A DNA stretch of 64,000 nucleotides from Silene latifolia. Lineage: Eukaryota; Streptophyta; Magnoliopsida; Caryophyllales; Caryophyllaceae. Position numbers and translations under genes: made by a program. Location: contig NC_133538.1 of the NCBI RefSeq assembly GCF_048544455.1, positions 20,818,469 to 20,882,468 of the forward strand. Direction: 5' to 3'. The notes under the pieces were generated by a model that was given only the letters and a program-made list of their open reading frames with translations, was not told the origin of the DNA and ran no database searches. This document shows, one piece after another, positions 36,401-48,900 of the stretch (within the stretch, counting starts at the first letter, position 1; each line of letters begins with the position of its first letter).

Positions 36401-37566
36401 ATCGAGTTACTAACATTCCAAAGTGCCACATAATGATTTTCCGGATACCCTTATTTGGGGTTGTCCGTAGATGGAAATTTCTCTACCAAAACAAAGAACT
36501 TGGTTAGCGCAAGGTTTGTTCGATCAAGCTCTTGTCAAATGTGAATTTCAGTGGATTTGGAAATTGAATATTCCTCCTAAATTGAAATTTTTTCTTTGGA
36601 AAGCCTGTGTTGACGGCCTTCCAACGAAAAGTAGACTTCTCAAGAGTCATATTGATGTCCCACCTCATTGTGTTCTGTGCTACAATCATATTGAAAACAA
36701 AGATCATTTCTTTTACGAATGTCCCTTGATTGGGTCTGTCATCCAAGACCTGAACATTATTAGTTTCAACGAGTTTTTGTCAAATTATGATACTATTACA
36801 AGTCAAAGTTTTCTAACGAAACTTAATTATCTCAAGAATTTAATTCCAAAAGATGACTTTATAAAGATTATTTTTATTTGGTGAAATGCATGGTTCCATA
36901 GAAATGATATTATCTTTAATAATGTTAATTTAAGTATCAGCAAACTTATTACTTTATGTAATAATAGCACTAAGACATGGAATGTGACTAGATTTAAGGA
37001 TCTCAACAATCCCGAGGTAGAAGAGTCAGCTAGAAACAATTCTAGTAAGGAAGAGATTTGGTGGGAAAAACCTACAAACGGTTTCCTAAAGCTAAATTTT
37101 GACGGATCGAGAATAGAAGGTAATAAAGTCGCTTTAGGATATTCTTGTAAGAGATCACAATGGTAAAGTCGTTTTGTTGGGAGCCAAAAAGTGCGGATCC
37201 AATAGTATCCTTGTTGCGGAAGCACTTGCTTTAAAAGAAGGTATTTTAGCAGCTAAATACTTAGGAATTTCAAATTTAATTGTGGAGGGTGATAACTTAT
37301 GTGTTATTAACTCGATTCGAGGTACTTGGCAAATTCCGTGGGAAATTTTTAGTATTACCAAGGATGTGAAATTAGACCTTCATTTTTTCGATGAAGTGAT
37401 AATTAAACATTGCTTTCGTGAAGCCAACAAGGTTGATGACTTCATGGCTTCAGTTGGACATTCATGTCCAACTCTTTCGAGGTGGTTTGATAGCCGGTGG
37501 CTTCAACTTACCTCCCTCATTCGAAAGGATGAGATAGGTTGGTCCTACCCTAGGGGATCAACCTAG
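33426..37566 (+). pseudogene. LINE ORF2: endonuclease, RT, zf-RVT, RNase H, broken
   Basis: An APE-type endonuclease starts at 33426 (MNIAFWNVRGTKRKN, LLGDLNEI, SSDHCPISVKF), with a TAA at 33882 and a TGA at about 34052. RT runs from about 34936 (NHFRPISLCSTIYKIIAKI, IKLDMEKAYDRLEW). A frameshift near 35270 follows, then RGIQQGDPLSPYIF and the catalytic FVDDT (usually FADD) to 36259. The zinc-binding region found after plant LINE RTs lies at 36471-36884 (FLWKACVDGLPTKSRL, CVLCYNHIENKDHFFYECP). An RNase H domain follows in two frames at 36984-37566 (LKLNFDGS, then AEALALKEG and CFREANKVDDF). There are five or more disruptions. The retained RNase H is typical of plant L1-like elements. Confidence 0.85.
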
Positions 37567-37592
37567 TTTTCTTACCTAATCAAAAAAAAAAA

Positions 37593-38001
37593 TGTATAAA
37601 AATGAAAAGGTTGAAGCTTGAATACTAAATCTTCAAGAAAAGATAAAATTCCCAAAGGATAAGGTTGTTAGGGATATTTTGAGAGTGTTTTGAAAGGTAG
37701 AGAGAGGAAGTTTAGAAATATTTAGGGTTGTATAATGAAGGGAAATCTGGAACAAAAAAGGGGGTATTTATATGAAGGCCCAATCACGAAGCCCAACAAG
37801 CAAATCCGCAGCTGCACCCGTACACTTGGTCGAGTGCTGGGTAGCACTCGGTCGAGTGCACCAGCCACTCGGTCGAGTGGACACACTGGTCCAAACTCCC
37901 CAGAGGCACTTGGTCCTATACTCGGTCGAGTATAGTGCCACTCGATCGAGTACCCTACTGTACTCGGCCAAGTGCACTCCTAGAAAATATGGGGTATTAA
38001 A
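37593..38001 (-). repeat. Gypsy-1 LTR, U3/promoter piece with dyad array
   Basis: On the minus strand this piece begins TTTAATACCCC, close to the TGTAATACC start of the solo LTR. It then carries six or seven dyads of the CACTCGGTCGAGTG type (37985-37795) and a TATAAATA (plus-strand 37765-37772), and runs into the LINE tail. It is the outer part of the LTR whose inner part is 19556-20491. Confidence 0.65.
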
Positions 38002-39000
38002 ACCGGAGCATGCCAATTAAGCTCAACTCAAAGGGCTTCACGGCAAGCCGATCGTACATCGCTCATAATAAGAGAGGGAAACAGGTTATACGAGGAAAGG
38101 TGGGAGAAATTTGTGCATATACAAGGAGTTATAGAAGATTAGAAGCTCTATAATAGCAAAAACTAGGGCATTTAATGCCCCCACCTAGCACATATTGGGA
38201 ACCATGAAAATACACGTTCCAGCATCGGAGTTGCTCAATGATTAGTCAACTCAACCTGACCAAGGTTGACAATGCCTTATCCATGATAAAGTATCTCTTC
38301 TCGAAATTCGCGCCCAACGGAAACCGAAGTCCATCCACTAATGTGGGCTACCTCCGATTACTGCAATTGATGGGGCACGATAATTAGGCCCAAAACTAGT
38401 ATCATGGTCCGTGAGACCTCCTCAAGGGCCCAAATAATCTAAAGCAGGACTCTCATATTGCTAAGGGAGGCTTGACCCGAAGAGAGGATGAGCTAGGGAT
38501 TATCCCCAATCGAGGGTGGATTTCAACCACAGCTCATCTTGAGGATTGTCGTTCCATGTCAGCAGTACAATCGGAGCCACGTGGAGCCCCCACGTGAGTC
38601 TCTTCGGTCCGTACAAAATTGTCCCCTACAAATAAAGGCACAATTCACCTTTAAAGGTATGCAATCTCTAACTCTCGAAGCACTTACTATCACTACAAAA
38701 GTCTGGCTAAAGAAAATTTCCTCATGAGGGACTCAGTCGACCCCAAAGTGAGAACTAAGATTGACTTAGACATCAGAGGGGCTTTCCTCGGAATCCTCAG
38801 AGACTAGATTCGTTTCCTGTTTTAGGAGTTCAGCCGAGAGGAATAGAATAGGCACAAAGGACCTCACGTCCAAGGACCCAAGGAGCATCAACGTCGGATA
38901 TAGCTTCGCCAATCACAAAACATCTATTAGTGTCGTGTAATTTGTATTAAGTATTGAGTAAATTTTTCCCGAAACAACAAATATTGGGTTTGTGAAGATA
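38002..39000 (+). repeat. Probable remnant LTR of a Tat-lineage gypsy element
   Basis: No gene is seen. A CTACAAATAAAGGC TATA-like box (about 38628) is followed by a leader with CTCTAACTCTCGAAGCAC, a GAGGGACTCAGTCG block and a GACTTAGACATCAGAGGGGC block. These resemble the R-U5 region of Tat-lineage plant LTRs, where a 'GACTT..GCATCGGAG' segment is common. Ends and target duplication were not found, and the assignment comes from memory of that layout. Confidence 0.4.
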
Positions 39001-39078
39001 ATTCCCTTTACTACTAAGAGAATAAAAACTCTCTTAAAACAGTAATTTAATTGTTTGCTTCTTCTACAACCAATCTTA

Positions 39079-39742
39079 GGCTATGTTTGGCAATGCGTTT
39101 CAGGTACCTGCTTTGACCGAAGTAGCATTTTTGACAAAAATTTCAGGTAGCTTATTTTTCTGCACTTGTTTGGCAAGTAACTTCTTTCCCAAATAAGCTA
39201 CCTAAAATAAAATGCTATTTAGGATAACATTTGAGATTTTAGGTACCTGATTATAGTTTGTTTTCCATTTTTACCCCCGACAATCTATAATGTATTAAAT
39301 AAATATTATACTCCCTCCATACCAGACCAATGATAACACTTACTTAATACGGTCGTACCAACCAATGGTAACATACTATAAATGAGTTGTTTTTTTTACA
39401 ATAATACCCTTATATCATTCTTATATTTACACAAATGTCAAGTAGTGGTTCTCTCACCAACCCAACATTAATCTTTCTTATATTCAGCTTACTTTCCAGC
39501 TTTGCCCCAGCTTTTCCTTTTTTCTTAAAAACACCATTTTTTATCATGTTACCATTGGTCTGGTATGAAGGGAGTATCATTTACGTCATTTCACCAAAAT
39601 AAGCTAATTTTCAGTTAGTTTGTCAAACATTTTTTTGTATAATCAGTCACCTTACCAGTTTCTAAGTTTCAGCTACCTTATCAGGTTTCAACTAATTCTT
39701 AATTTTCAGGTGCCTTTTCAGCTAATTTTACCAAACAAAGCC
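39079..39742. mobile_element. PIF/Harbinger-like MITE, TSD TTA
   Basis: Terminal inverted repeats GGCTATGTTTGG and (rc) GGCTTTGTTTGG are flanked by TTA at 39076-39078 and 39743-39745. Its size without the nested Stowaway is about 400 bp. It lies 245 bp upstream of the gamma-glutamyl hydrolase ATG, in the likely promoter region. Confidence 0.7.
39311..39574. mobile_element. Stowaway (Tc1/mariner) MITE nested in the PIF-like MITE
   Basis: The 264-bp element has terminal inverted repeats beginning CTCCCTCCATACCAGACC on the left and CTCCCTTCATACCAGACC on the right, over 25 bp long, flanked by TA at 39309-39310 and 39575-39576. CTCCCTCC termini are the mark of plant Stowaway elements. Confidence 0.88.
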
Positions 39743-39987
39743 TTAAAAAACCGTGTATGTAACACAAGATCTAAACTATACATCAAAATAATAGGAGGGA
39801 AATCACCCGGCCCAAAGTCCAAACATCCTAACCCAAACCCAACCTAAACTGACCCAAACCCAACTTGACCCGATTGATTCTTTTGCAGAGGGAAGGTGAA
39901 GGTCCATTCGCCCCCCACACATGAACACAACACACACATCAATCTCGTCCACAATCAATCACACATTTACACTCAACAACTACACCA

Positions 39988-42900
39988 ATGTCAAACATCA
40001 TCACCAACTCTTCCAAAACCCCCCAATTATTATTATGGATAATCCTAATCCTCCTAATTTCCTCATTTTCAAACCCACTTCCTCAAACAATCATGCTCCC
40101 AACCCACCCGGATTTCACCTCACCATTTTCAAACTCAACCCAATACCATAATAATAATAATAATAATAATAATATTAATAAACACATCTCCTCAAGTTGC
40201 CCTGCTCCTGACTCGACCCGAAACTTCCGACCCGTCATTGGTATTGTCACCCACCCGGGAGATGGCGCTTCGGGTCGCCTTAAGAATGCTACCGGTGTTT
40301 CTTACATTGCCGCGTCTTATGTTAAGTTGGTTGAGTCTGCTGGTGCTCTTGTTGTTCCTCTTGTTTATACTGAACCTCGAGGTGTTCTTCTCAAAGTAAG
40401 TTGTTCTTATTGCTCGATTTTAATCAGTGGCGGAGACGGGATTTGTAGTTTGGATGGCCGACAAATTTTAAGGGACGAACTAGTAATGATATATGTTAAG
40501 TACCTATTTTTAGTTTATTGTCGAAGAAGTAGAACTTTTACAAGGAAATACTTGCTCCGGCCCAATTATTTGTTTACATTTGATTAAAATAACGTCACCC
40601 AGAATAATAATGTAAACAAATGAAGGAGGTGGAGGAAGTAGGCGAGTAGCTGCTTAGCTAGGTAACCCACCTATTTTGGAGAAGAGGGGATGTCAACTAG
40701 CTTAGTTGGTACAAAAGGTTGTACACATTTCAAATCCCGTCAGCATCAAATTCGGCCTAGTGACTTCCTTTAACCAAAAAAAAAAAAACTATTTTGGAGG
40801 AAAAACTATGTGATACGGATCTAAGACGACCTATACATCCAAGTAGAAATGAACATTAATTAGTCGTAAGGATATGGCTTTAGATCCGTTTGTTTAACTG
40901 GTTGTTAGGGTGTGTAATACGGACTAATGGTATCAATTTTTTTATTGATCAGTATGGAATAATCTATATATGAATTTGAAGATTCGGCCTTTTTAAGCTT
41001 GTTAAATTGTTTTCATTCTCATATGACTGGAAATTTAATGCGGATTGTTGTGTGTAATTGTATGCTATCTACAGAAGCTTGATCTATTGAATGGAGTGCT
41101 CTTTACGGGTGGGTGGGCCAAACGTGGTCTCTACTTCGACGTTGTTAGCGACATCTTCAAGGTATCATGTGTAAACTCCTTTTGTGGTTTTATAGATGCT
41201 AAATGGGATCAATAGTGTTACCGTTGTTAAACTACTTCCTTTGATCACACTATTTCCTTCAGAAAGTGTTGGAGAAGAATGATGTAGGCCACTTCTTTCC
41301 ATGTTATGCAATCTGCCTCGGTTTTGAGTTGGTAACGATGATCATCAGTAAGGTGATTTAGTCCTAAATTGTTGAGAATCCATGTTTATATTACTTCTTC
41401 TTGAGCGTAGTTTGATACTTTCATGTTCTTCTAGTCGTTTTTTTATGTTTACTAGTTTTTTATGGTACAATATCCAGCTTAACTTGTGGTCATCGTTGAT
41501 TATAGGACAACAATATCCTTGAAAGATATAATGCAAGTTATATGGCATCCTCTCTTCAGTTTGTGGATGATGTAAGCATTAAAGGAACTGTTTTCCAGAG
41601 GTATAGTACTTTCCCATAGATAAATGTTGCACCTTTGAACTTTGATGCAAAGTAGCCAATATGTTTATCCAATTTCTTTGTGGCGATATCTCTCTGTCTT
41701 ATATATACGCTGAACCCTTGTACTTCTGTGCAAATTAATACTTCATACCATGTTCTGTACTTCTGTCTTTCTAATTCAGAAGCCATATAACCTTTGTTTT
41801 TCTGCTGCAAATGAAAGCTACAAATCATACCGCTAAGCAGAGGTAGTCCAATTTATTATGATAGTTATAGCCTTGTAGGTGTTGACTTGTAAGGAAAAGA
41901 ATTACATTAGTTATCAACATACGTAGTATACCGTGTGGAACCAAGTCTGTTGAAGGGAGCATGTCCCTTCTTTTTTCTTCCTTCTTTGGGAAGTTTAGAG
42001 GAGAGGTAAATGCAATACATGAGAATTATTAACTGCATATCACCTCGTTTTTTGACTTTATTCAAGTTTCGGCACTCTTCATAAACAATGAACTTGTTGA
42101 TTTTGAGTATATAATTATCTACCCATTTGCTTGGTAAATCAGAGACATGTTACATGCACTATAAGTATATTAAAAAGCTCTGGAGATTTGGAAAATCTCT
42201 GAATAGCGTTTATGTGTACGAAACTTACAATTTATTAACTTTTGTCCCTGATCCTTCTTTTCATGTTATGTTGTAGGTTTCCTCCTGATTTGCTGAGAAA
42301 GTTAAGCACCGATTGTCTTGTGATGCAGAACCATAAAGTGAGTTTCGCCAATGAAGTCACTTATATACTTCGTGCTGATAGGTCACTGATGTGGTCATTT
42401 GGATTTAATTGTCAGTCACCTTTCTATTTATCTAATACTCCGTATTGCTTTAGTTTCCGGCTGCTGTGATTAAACTGTCTCTTAGGAATTTCTGATGAGA
42501 AATTTAGGTTAATGCTTCTTAGACGTTTAGAAGGATTATAGCTTATGATTTTTTTACTGTTAAACCTTAATAGTGGGAGTGGTTAGCTTACTACTTTGTC
42601 TGGACAATGTAGAAAATGTAGAGCTGTTTTTGAACTCCTCACATTTTCATGGCGCTCTTTAGCTCTTGAATCATGTCATCAAGATTTTTTTTGGTCACAT
42701 AGTGACATAGTCAATCCTCAATTTCCCATGCAGATTTTACTGATGATGTTTCTAAAAGTCGTTAATCTTTTTTGTATTTTTTTTAATGTAGTATTTTTAT
42801 CATCCTTTTTGTACTCTTTTTATGCCAATTAGCCATAACATGATGTTTTTTTCATATTGTTGCCGTGTCTCACACTTGAACAGAAATCTGTAAGTTCTAA

Positions 42901-45900
42901 CCGGATATAAGTAACATCGCTTGTGATTGAACTCGGCGTGCTATGTTCTTTGTTTGCTAGGTTCTTTAATATATTCAATGATTTGTTGCTGTCTAGTTTG
43001 GAATATCACCGAAAACACTAGAAGACAACCAACACCTATCAAGCTTCTTTAGAATCCTGACAGTCAGCGCCGACAGAAATGATAAGGTGCTGTGACAAAC
43101 ACCACACCCATGGTATTTATATGATTAGGACGGTTTTTGGTTTCCATTATGTGGTTTCTCTCATGTCGCATTTCTTAACCTGTTTTATAATTAGGTTTAT
43201 GTATCAACTGCACAAGCTCAGCATTATCCTGTCACTGCTTTTCAGTGGCATCCAGAGGTATGTTTTTTTTAATTATGTTTGTCCTCGATTTGTTAGCTTC
43301 TCTTATTTATTTTATTATTTGTGTCAGATATAAAATATATATTCAGATGCAACCGTAATAGAATACAAAACAGATAACCAGAACTATTGTCTGAGTCCTG
43401 AATATCGAATTAATCTTTCAATTAATAATTCAGAAAGAACATTTACTTTTACTCTTCTGTTTTCACTATGAACGCTATACATGTGTAAGAGGTCGACAAC
43501 TCGACATTTTATGTAGAAGTTTACCTTTGCTTATTGTTAAACTTCGCCAAATTTGTGCATCAGTTTATGACGAGTGATTAAATAGAGTGAGGAAGTAAAT
43601 AAATTTGATAATTTCTTCAGCTCTAGTTTCTGTCATGCCACGATATCTTTGAATTAAGGCTGTACTGATACTCAACTGTTGTAACGGCCTCAGAAAAATG
43701 CTTATGAGGGGGGCAGCACAATGATCCCACATTCAGAAGATGCGATACAGGTCACTCAATGGGTTGCGAACTACTTTATCAGGTAACTAGAGATCCATTA
43801 CCTTAAAGCCATAACCTCTTTTTGGTCTTCGCCTCTAGACCAGTAATTATTCCCTGGCTGGTGATAGAGTAAAGAAAAAATGTCCTCATTAACGCATTTG
43901 TAGATATAGTGAAGTAGCGCCCATTCACTATTGTCGATGCATTTTTCATAATAGGTGTTATCCATAAACAACCTCTCTGCATTGTGTTACTTAACACGTG
44001 GGTAGTACTGTTTACATCCGAGCCCCCTAGCCCTCCATTTGTAGGAACTCTAGAGGCATTGGGGTAATGTTGTTGAGTTATGGTGGTGCTGATGAGCTGG
44101 AACAAGTACTAACAATTTTTGAGCAGATTGTCCTTTATAATGCAGAACTTGTATATTACTGAGCCTTCTGAACTTTATATATCAGGGAAATGCTACTTTC
44201 CATTTTGATGTAGTCCTTTTCTTGCAGTTAATTGTATGGTAATTTTAATAGGGTTTAGAAGCTTGCCCTCTATAAGTTCGTAAGATGGGTCAGTTGAGTG
44301 AGTACTATAGCCTGTATTGTTTAGAAAGTTGAAATGAACTTATACATGAAGTCCACAAAAGGGCAACCATACTGGATTCTTATAATAGTGTTAAAGAAAG
44401 GGTATGTAGGGAAAAACAATATAACAAGAAATTGCGTTTAAGGATGAGAGGAAGGCCGATAACATAGGTTGAGAGTCCAGAACTTTGGCAACTTCAGATC
44501 AAAAAATCATAATGTTTTTGGCAACTTCAATTTATTTTGTTATATTGTCATTTTACTCCCTCTTATAGAAATTGGTTAGAGGAGGTCCTCTTTCATGCAT
44601 TTTAGCTCAACATACAGTTTCAAAGCAAAACACATGAATTTTAAGTCCAATTTAGGAAGTACCAGAAGGATATGGACCTCATTGGAGGACCTTTTGAAAG
44701 GAAGAAACAGAGGATTAATAAAATACTCTGTAGGTCATTTGAAGATAGAATGACTTGATCTCAGATTGGTTTGCAACTTTGTCAAACCTTTGAGGAGGAT
44801 GTTAGCATGCAAGTATTTGCAGCTAGTCCTAGATTTTAATCTTTTGACTTGGTAGAGACGTATTCACGTAGCCCTTGGACTTTGAGGTAGAGTGACAGTG
44901 AAACTGCCCAAGCCCCCCAAAAGTACTCATCCGAAGTGACCTGGATGTAAAAAATCCCAGACCGAATGACCATGTTTGCCAGTTTCATTCACCTCCTTAT
45001 TTTTTGAGCTTATTTCCACACTTTGTGACCTGCCTCTCGAGCAAAGCTTGATGTCATAACCTGTGTTACTCCGACACGGCTGTCAGGTGGCGTGTTGCAT
45101 GTCGGACACGACAGACACGGTGGTCGACACGACACATGACACGTGTCTGACACAGCCATGCCGGACACGACACTGACACTCCGTGAAGGCTTCGACAACT
45201 TACATGGCACTATTCTCTATGAATGACTTCTTCATCTATGGCAGAGGTGTCTCGACGACACTGGTGTTTCAAATATTAGGGTTTGGCTTCGATGATTTTT
45301 TTGGGTGTCGAAATTTAATGATTTTGGGCTTCTACCTTATTTATTCCTTTCAAATAAGATTCTTTTTATTTCAATAGTGGGGTACTAGGGTGTCCAGCTG
45401 TCAATGTTTCATATTTATTTCTTTTTTTATTCAATGGTGGGGTACTAGTCTCACGTGCTTAACCAGATATCTTCTTTTTCATATTTATTTCTTTTTTAAT
45501 AGGGTTATTTTTTTTATTTTACTGTTTTTATTTTATTTTTCTTTATAAAAAAAATTGCAGGTTTTTTTTGACGTGTCGTGTCGTGTCCATTATGTCGGTC
45601 AAGACACACCGTTGACCATGTCGACGTGTCCACAAATTTCAGAAATTTCGTGTCAGACACACCAACACGTGTCGCCAGGGTTGCCGAATTCATAATACAC
45701 ATAATTCGAATTCGCAATTCGCTCAAAATAGGGAATTGAATACGCAAAGTATTACAAAAAAAGCAATTCGCGAATTCATAATTACTAATACGCTTCATTT
45801 ACTTAATGATAATAACAAAAAACAAAAGGTTCATTGCATAAAGATCAGCAATTCAGCATTACAAAGTGACGAACCACCAAAATAAGTCTACAAATCATAT

Positions 45901-48900
45901 TTTTCTGGTTTCTTAAGTAAACACAAAGTGACTAAACCAGACAAAACACCAAAATAAGATTAAGTTGCTAGTCTACGGATACATTTTCTCCTTTCCCTTT
46001 GATGATCTTTGAAGTTGATCATATTATATTGAATTTTTAGTTTTTAATACACGAATTGAACTTGTAAAATTCGCTAATTTTGATATATAATTCGCGAATT
46101 AGTGCGAATTAATACATGAATTAAACTTTTAGAATTCGCTAGTTTTTATGTATAATTCGCGAATTAGTGCGAATTAATTCGAAAACGTATTGTGAATTGA
46201 TACGCGCGTATTAATTCGCAATACGCACCCTATGTTGGCGAATTAGGTAACCCTGCGTGTCGGCGTGTCTGAGTAACACAGGTCATAACTATGGAAGCAA
46301 GGGCTTGTGAGTGTGCTGATGACAGGAGCCCACACTGAAGACCTACATTCGTTCTGACCTAGAAGCTTCTTTGTACAGTTAACATTGTAGATTGACAGCT
46401 GGCACAGGTGACCATTGTAACTAACTATTGACCTAGTTTGTTAGAGAAGTAGTTAGTTTTAGTTTGTATATAAAACAATCCTTGTAACAGAATTCATTAA
46501 CTTAATGCATTTACAAATTCTATTTACCTCTCTCTCTACTTTCTTTCTCTCTCTAAACCGTTACAGATATTTTGTTTCATCAAGCTTTGAGTTCATCATC
46601 AATGGCTTCCTTAAGCTCCATTAATGGAGGTCTCTTAGCTCATATTGCTCAAATTCACATGGTATCAGAGCAGGAATAGCCTGTCTCTGCATATCTTTTG
46701 TTTTTCGTTTCCAATTTCTTCATTTCATCTTCATTTTTGAGTTTTTAGTGCGTTTTTCTTTGATTTACGCTTCCGCTTTCTCTAAATCACATCAATTACT
46801 TCATCAATTCTTCGTTTTTTTACTTAAATTCTTCAAAATTCAAAAATGTCAACTGCTACAGTTGCTACTGATGCTTCATACAGTAATCCTTACGACGATC
46901 CTACTTTCTTAGCGAATTCTGATTCGCCTGCAATGGAGCTTGGAAATACAAAGTTTTCTGGTAAAAACTTCATGTCTTGGAGCAGGTGTGTGATCATGGC
47001 GTTAGGGACCAAGAATAAGCAAGGATTCTTGAGTGGAGCTGTTGCCATGCCTGCTTTAACTTCACCAAAGCATTCTCAGTGGATACGCAGTGATTATATG
47101 GTGCGTTGCTGGTTGTTGAATTCAATTGATCCTGATCTCAAGGAGAATTTTATTACTTGCAAATCTGCTAAAGCTCTCTGGACAGATCTGTGTGAAAGGT
47201 ATGGCCAATCAAATGCGCCTTTATTGTTTCAATTGAAGAAAGAATTAAGGAATATTTCTCAAGGAAATGATACTGTTGTTGAATATTTCACAAAATTAAA
47301 GCGTAATTGGGATGATATTGATGAATTAGAGGTTATACCTGAGTGTGAGTGCGGTGCTGTGGATAAATGTACATGTAATTTGTACAGAAAAATGCTTGAT
47401 ATGTCTTTAAGGGAAAAGGTTCTTAATTTTCTCATGGGATTGAGTGATGTGTATGAGCATCCTAGGTCAAATATATTAGCCATGGATCCTCTACCTCCTC
47501 TTAATAAAGTCTATTCTATCATTCAACAAATCGAGAGTCAGAAGATGATCTCTAGCATAGTTAGTTCTTCACAAGATGTCAGCGCAATGAATGTCTCTAA
47601 GCAAGGCACTGGTAAAGGTCCCTGGAACGTGTGGAAGAGGGAGGATAAGAAGGAAGAAAAGAAGTCCAAAGTTGATGATAGGTGGTGTTATCACTGCAAC
47701 AAGAAAGGACATCTTCCCGAAGCATGTTTTATCAAATTTCTGAACTAAAGGCAAAGTTTTTGGCTAGGTTTTCGGTAATCTTCGCTGGTACTTCTCTGAA
47801 TGGACAGCACAATCAGGATTTCCGAGATACTACTTCTACATCACAAGATGTCCCACAAGATATGTTCCACGGTTTCATCGGGAGCATCCTCTCAATATCA
47901 CAATCGAACCAAGTTTTCTTCTTTGCTTCCACAACAACAAAGAAGCTTTTCAAAGAAAGTTTTGCATCACAACTGTTCTCGGCAGAGGCATCTCGATCTG
48001 ATTTGATCCTGTTCGTTGTTGCGCTTTATACAATCGGATGATGCAAGTCCAAAGGCGGGCTAAGAATGATTCACTGTGGATTTTTCGATGCTTCGTGAAC
48101 TTTGCGGGTATCACTCTTGCTCATCCTAAGGCTTGTGATACTTGTCAAAATGCTTGGATAATTGACTCAGGTGCTACAGATCATATGACTGGTCATAAAC
48201 ACTACTTTGATAAGTTACAACTTTTAAACAAACCAATTTTAATAGGTCTACCTGATGGTTCCTCTCAATTAGTTACTCATGGAGGTCATATCACTCTTGA
48301 ATCTAGAATCAAATTGTTTGACACTCTATATGTTCTCGCTTTTAAGCATAATCTACTATCTTTTTGCAAGCTATTGTCCACTACTAGTTTGCTTGATTCA
48401 TTTTTCTGTGGACAAATGTCGATTCGAGACCATGCTTCTAGCATTCCCAGTGGTGTTGGTTTTCAAGAAAGAGGCTTATACAAGCTCAAGCATAGAGTTG
48501 GCAAGTTGTCACCGTTAGTAATCTTTGTCTTGAATAGTTCTAAATTTTTTTGTTCTAAATCGACATTGTAATAAGTATAATAATGTGCATCATTGCATGC
48601 CAGACTAGGGCACACTTCATTGTCTAAAATGCAGCATATTGCTGGTATTCCTTGTAAAGACATGAAGCATTATGATTGTGAAACTTGTTTGCAAGCTAAA
48701 ATTCACAGATTGCCTTTTGCTAGAAGTAATAGTAGAGCAGCTTGTAAATTTGATCTTATACAATTTGATCTTTATACATGTTGATCTTTGGGGTCCCTAT
48801 AAGATTGCTTCAATTACTGGAGCTCACTACTTCTTTACCATTGTAGATGATCATACTAGGGTCACTTGGACCTTCTTACTTAAGTATAAAACTCAGGTTG

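Larger units (their letters stand above)
20492..37592 (+). mobile_element. L1-like LINE, split by the Athila element
   Basis: The 5' part is 20492-21767 and the 3' part is 33179-37592. The 3' part holds an endonuclease, RT, zinc-binding region and RNase H, and ends in an A11 tail at 37582-37592. Both flanks belong to the gypsy-1 LTR. ATGAAAAG occurs at 20483-20490 and at 37602-37609 and may be a short or eroded target-site duplication. The left boundary is thus approximate. Confidence 0.75.

Noticed and set aside
39921..40151. Alternative start for gamma-glutamyl hydrolase at 39921
   Set aside because: It is in another frame and does not join the RPVIGI catalytic frame; the ATG at 39988 does and gives a signal sequence.
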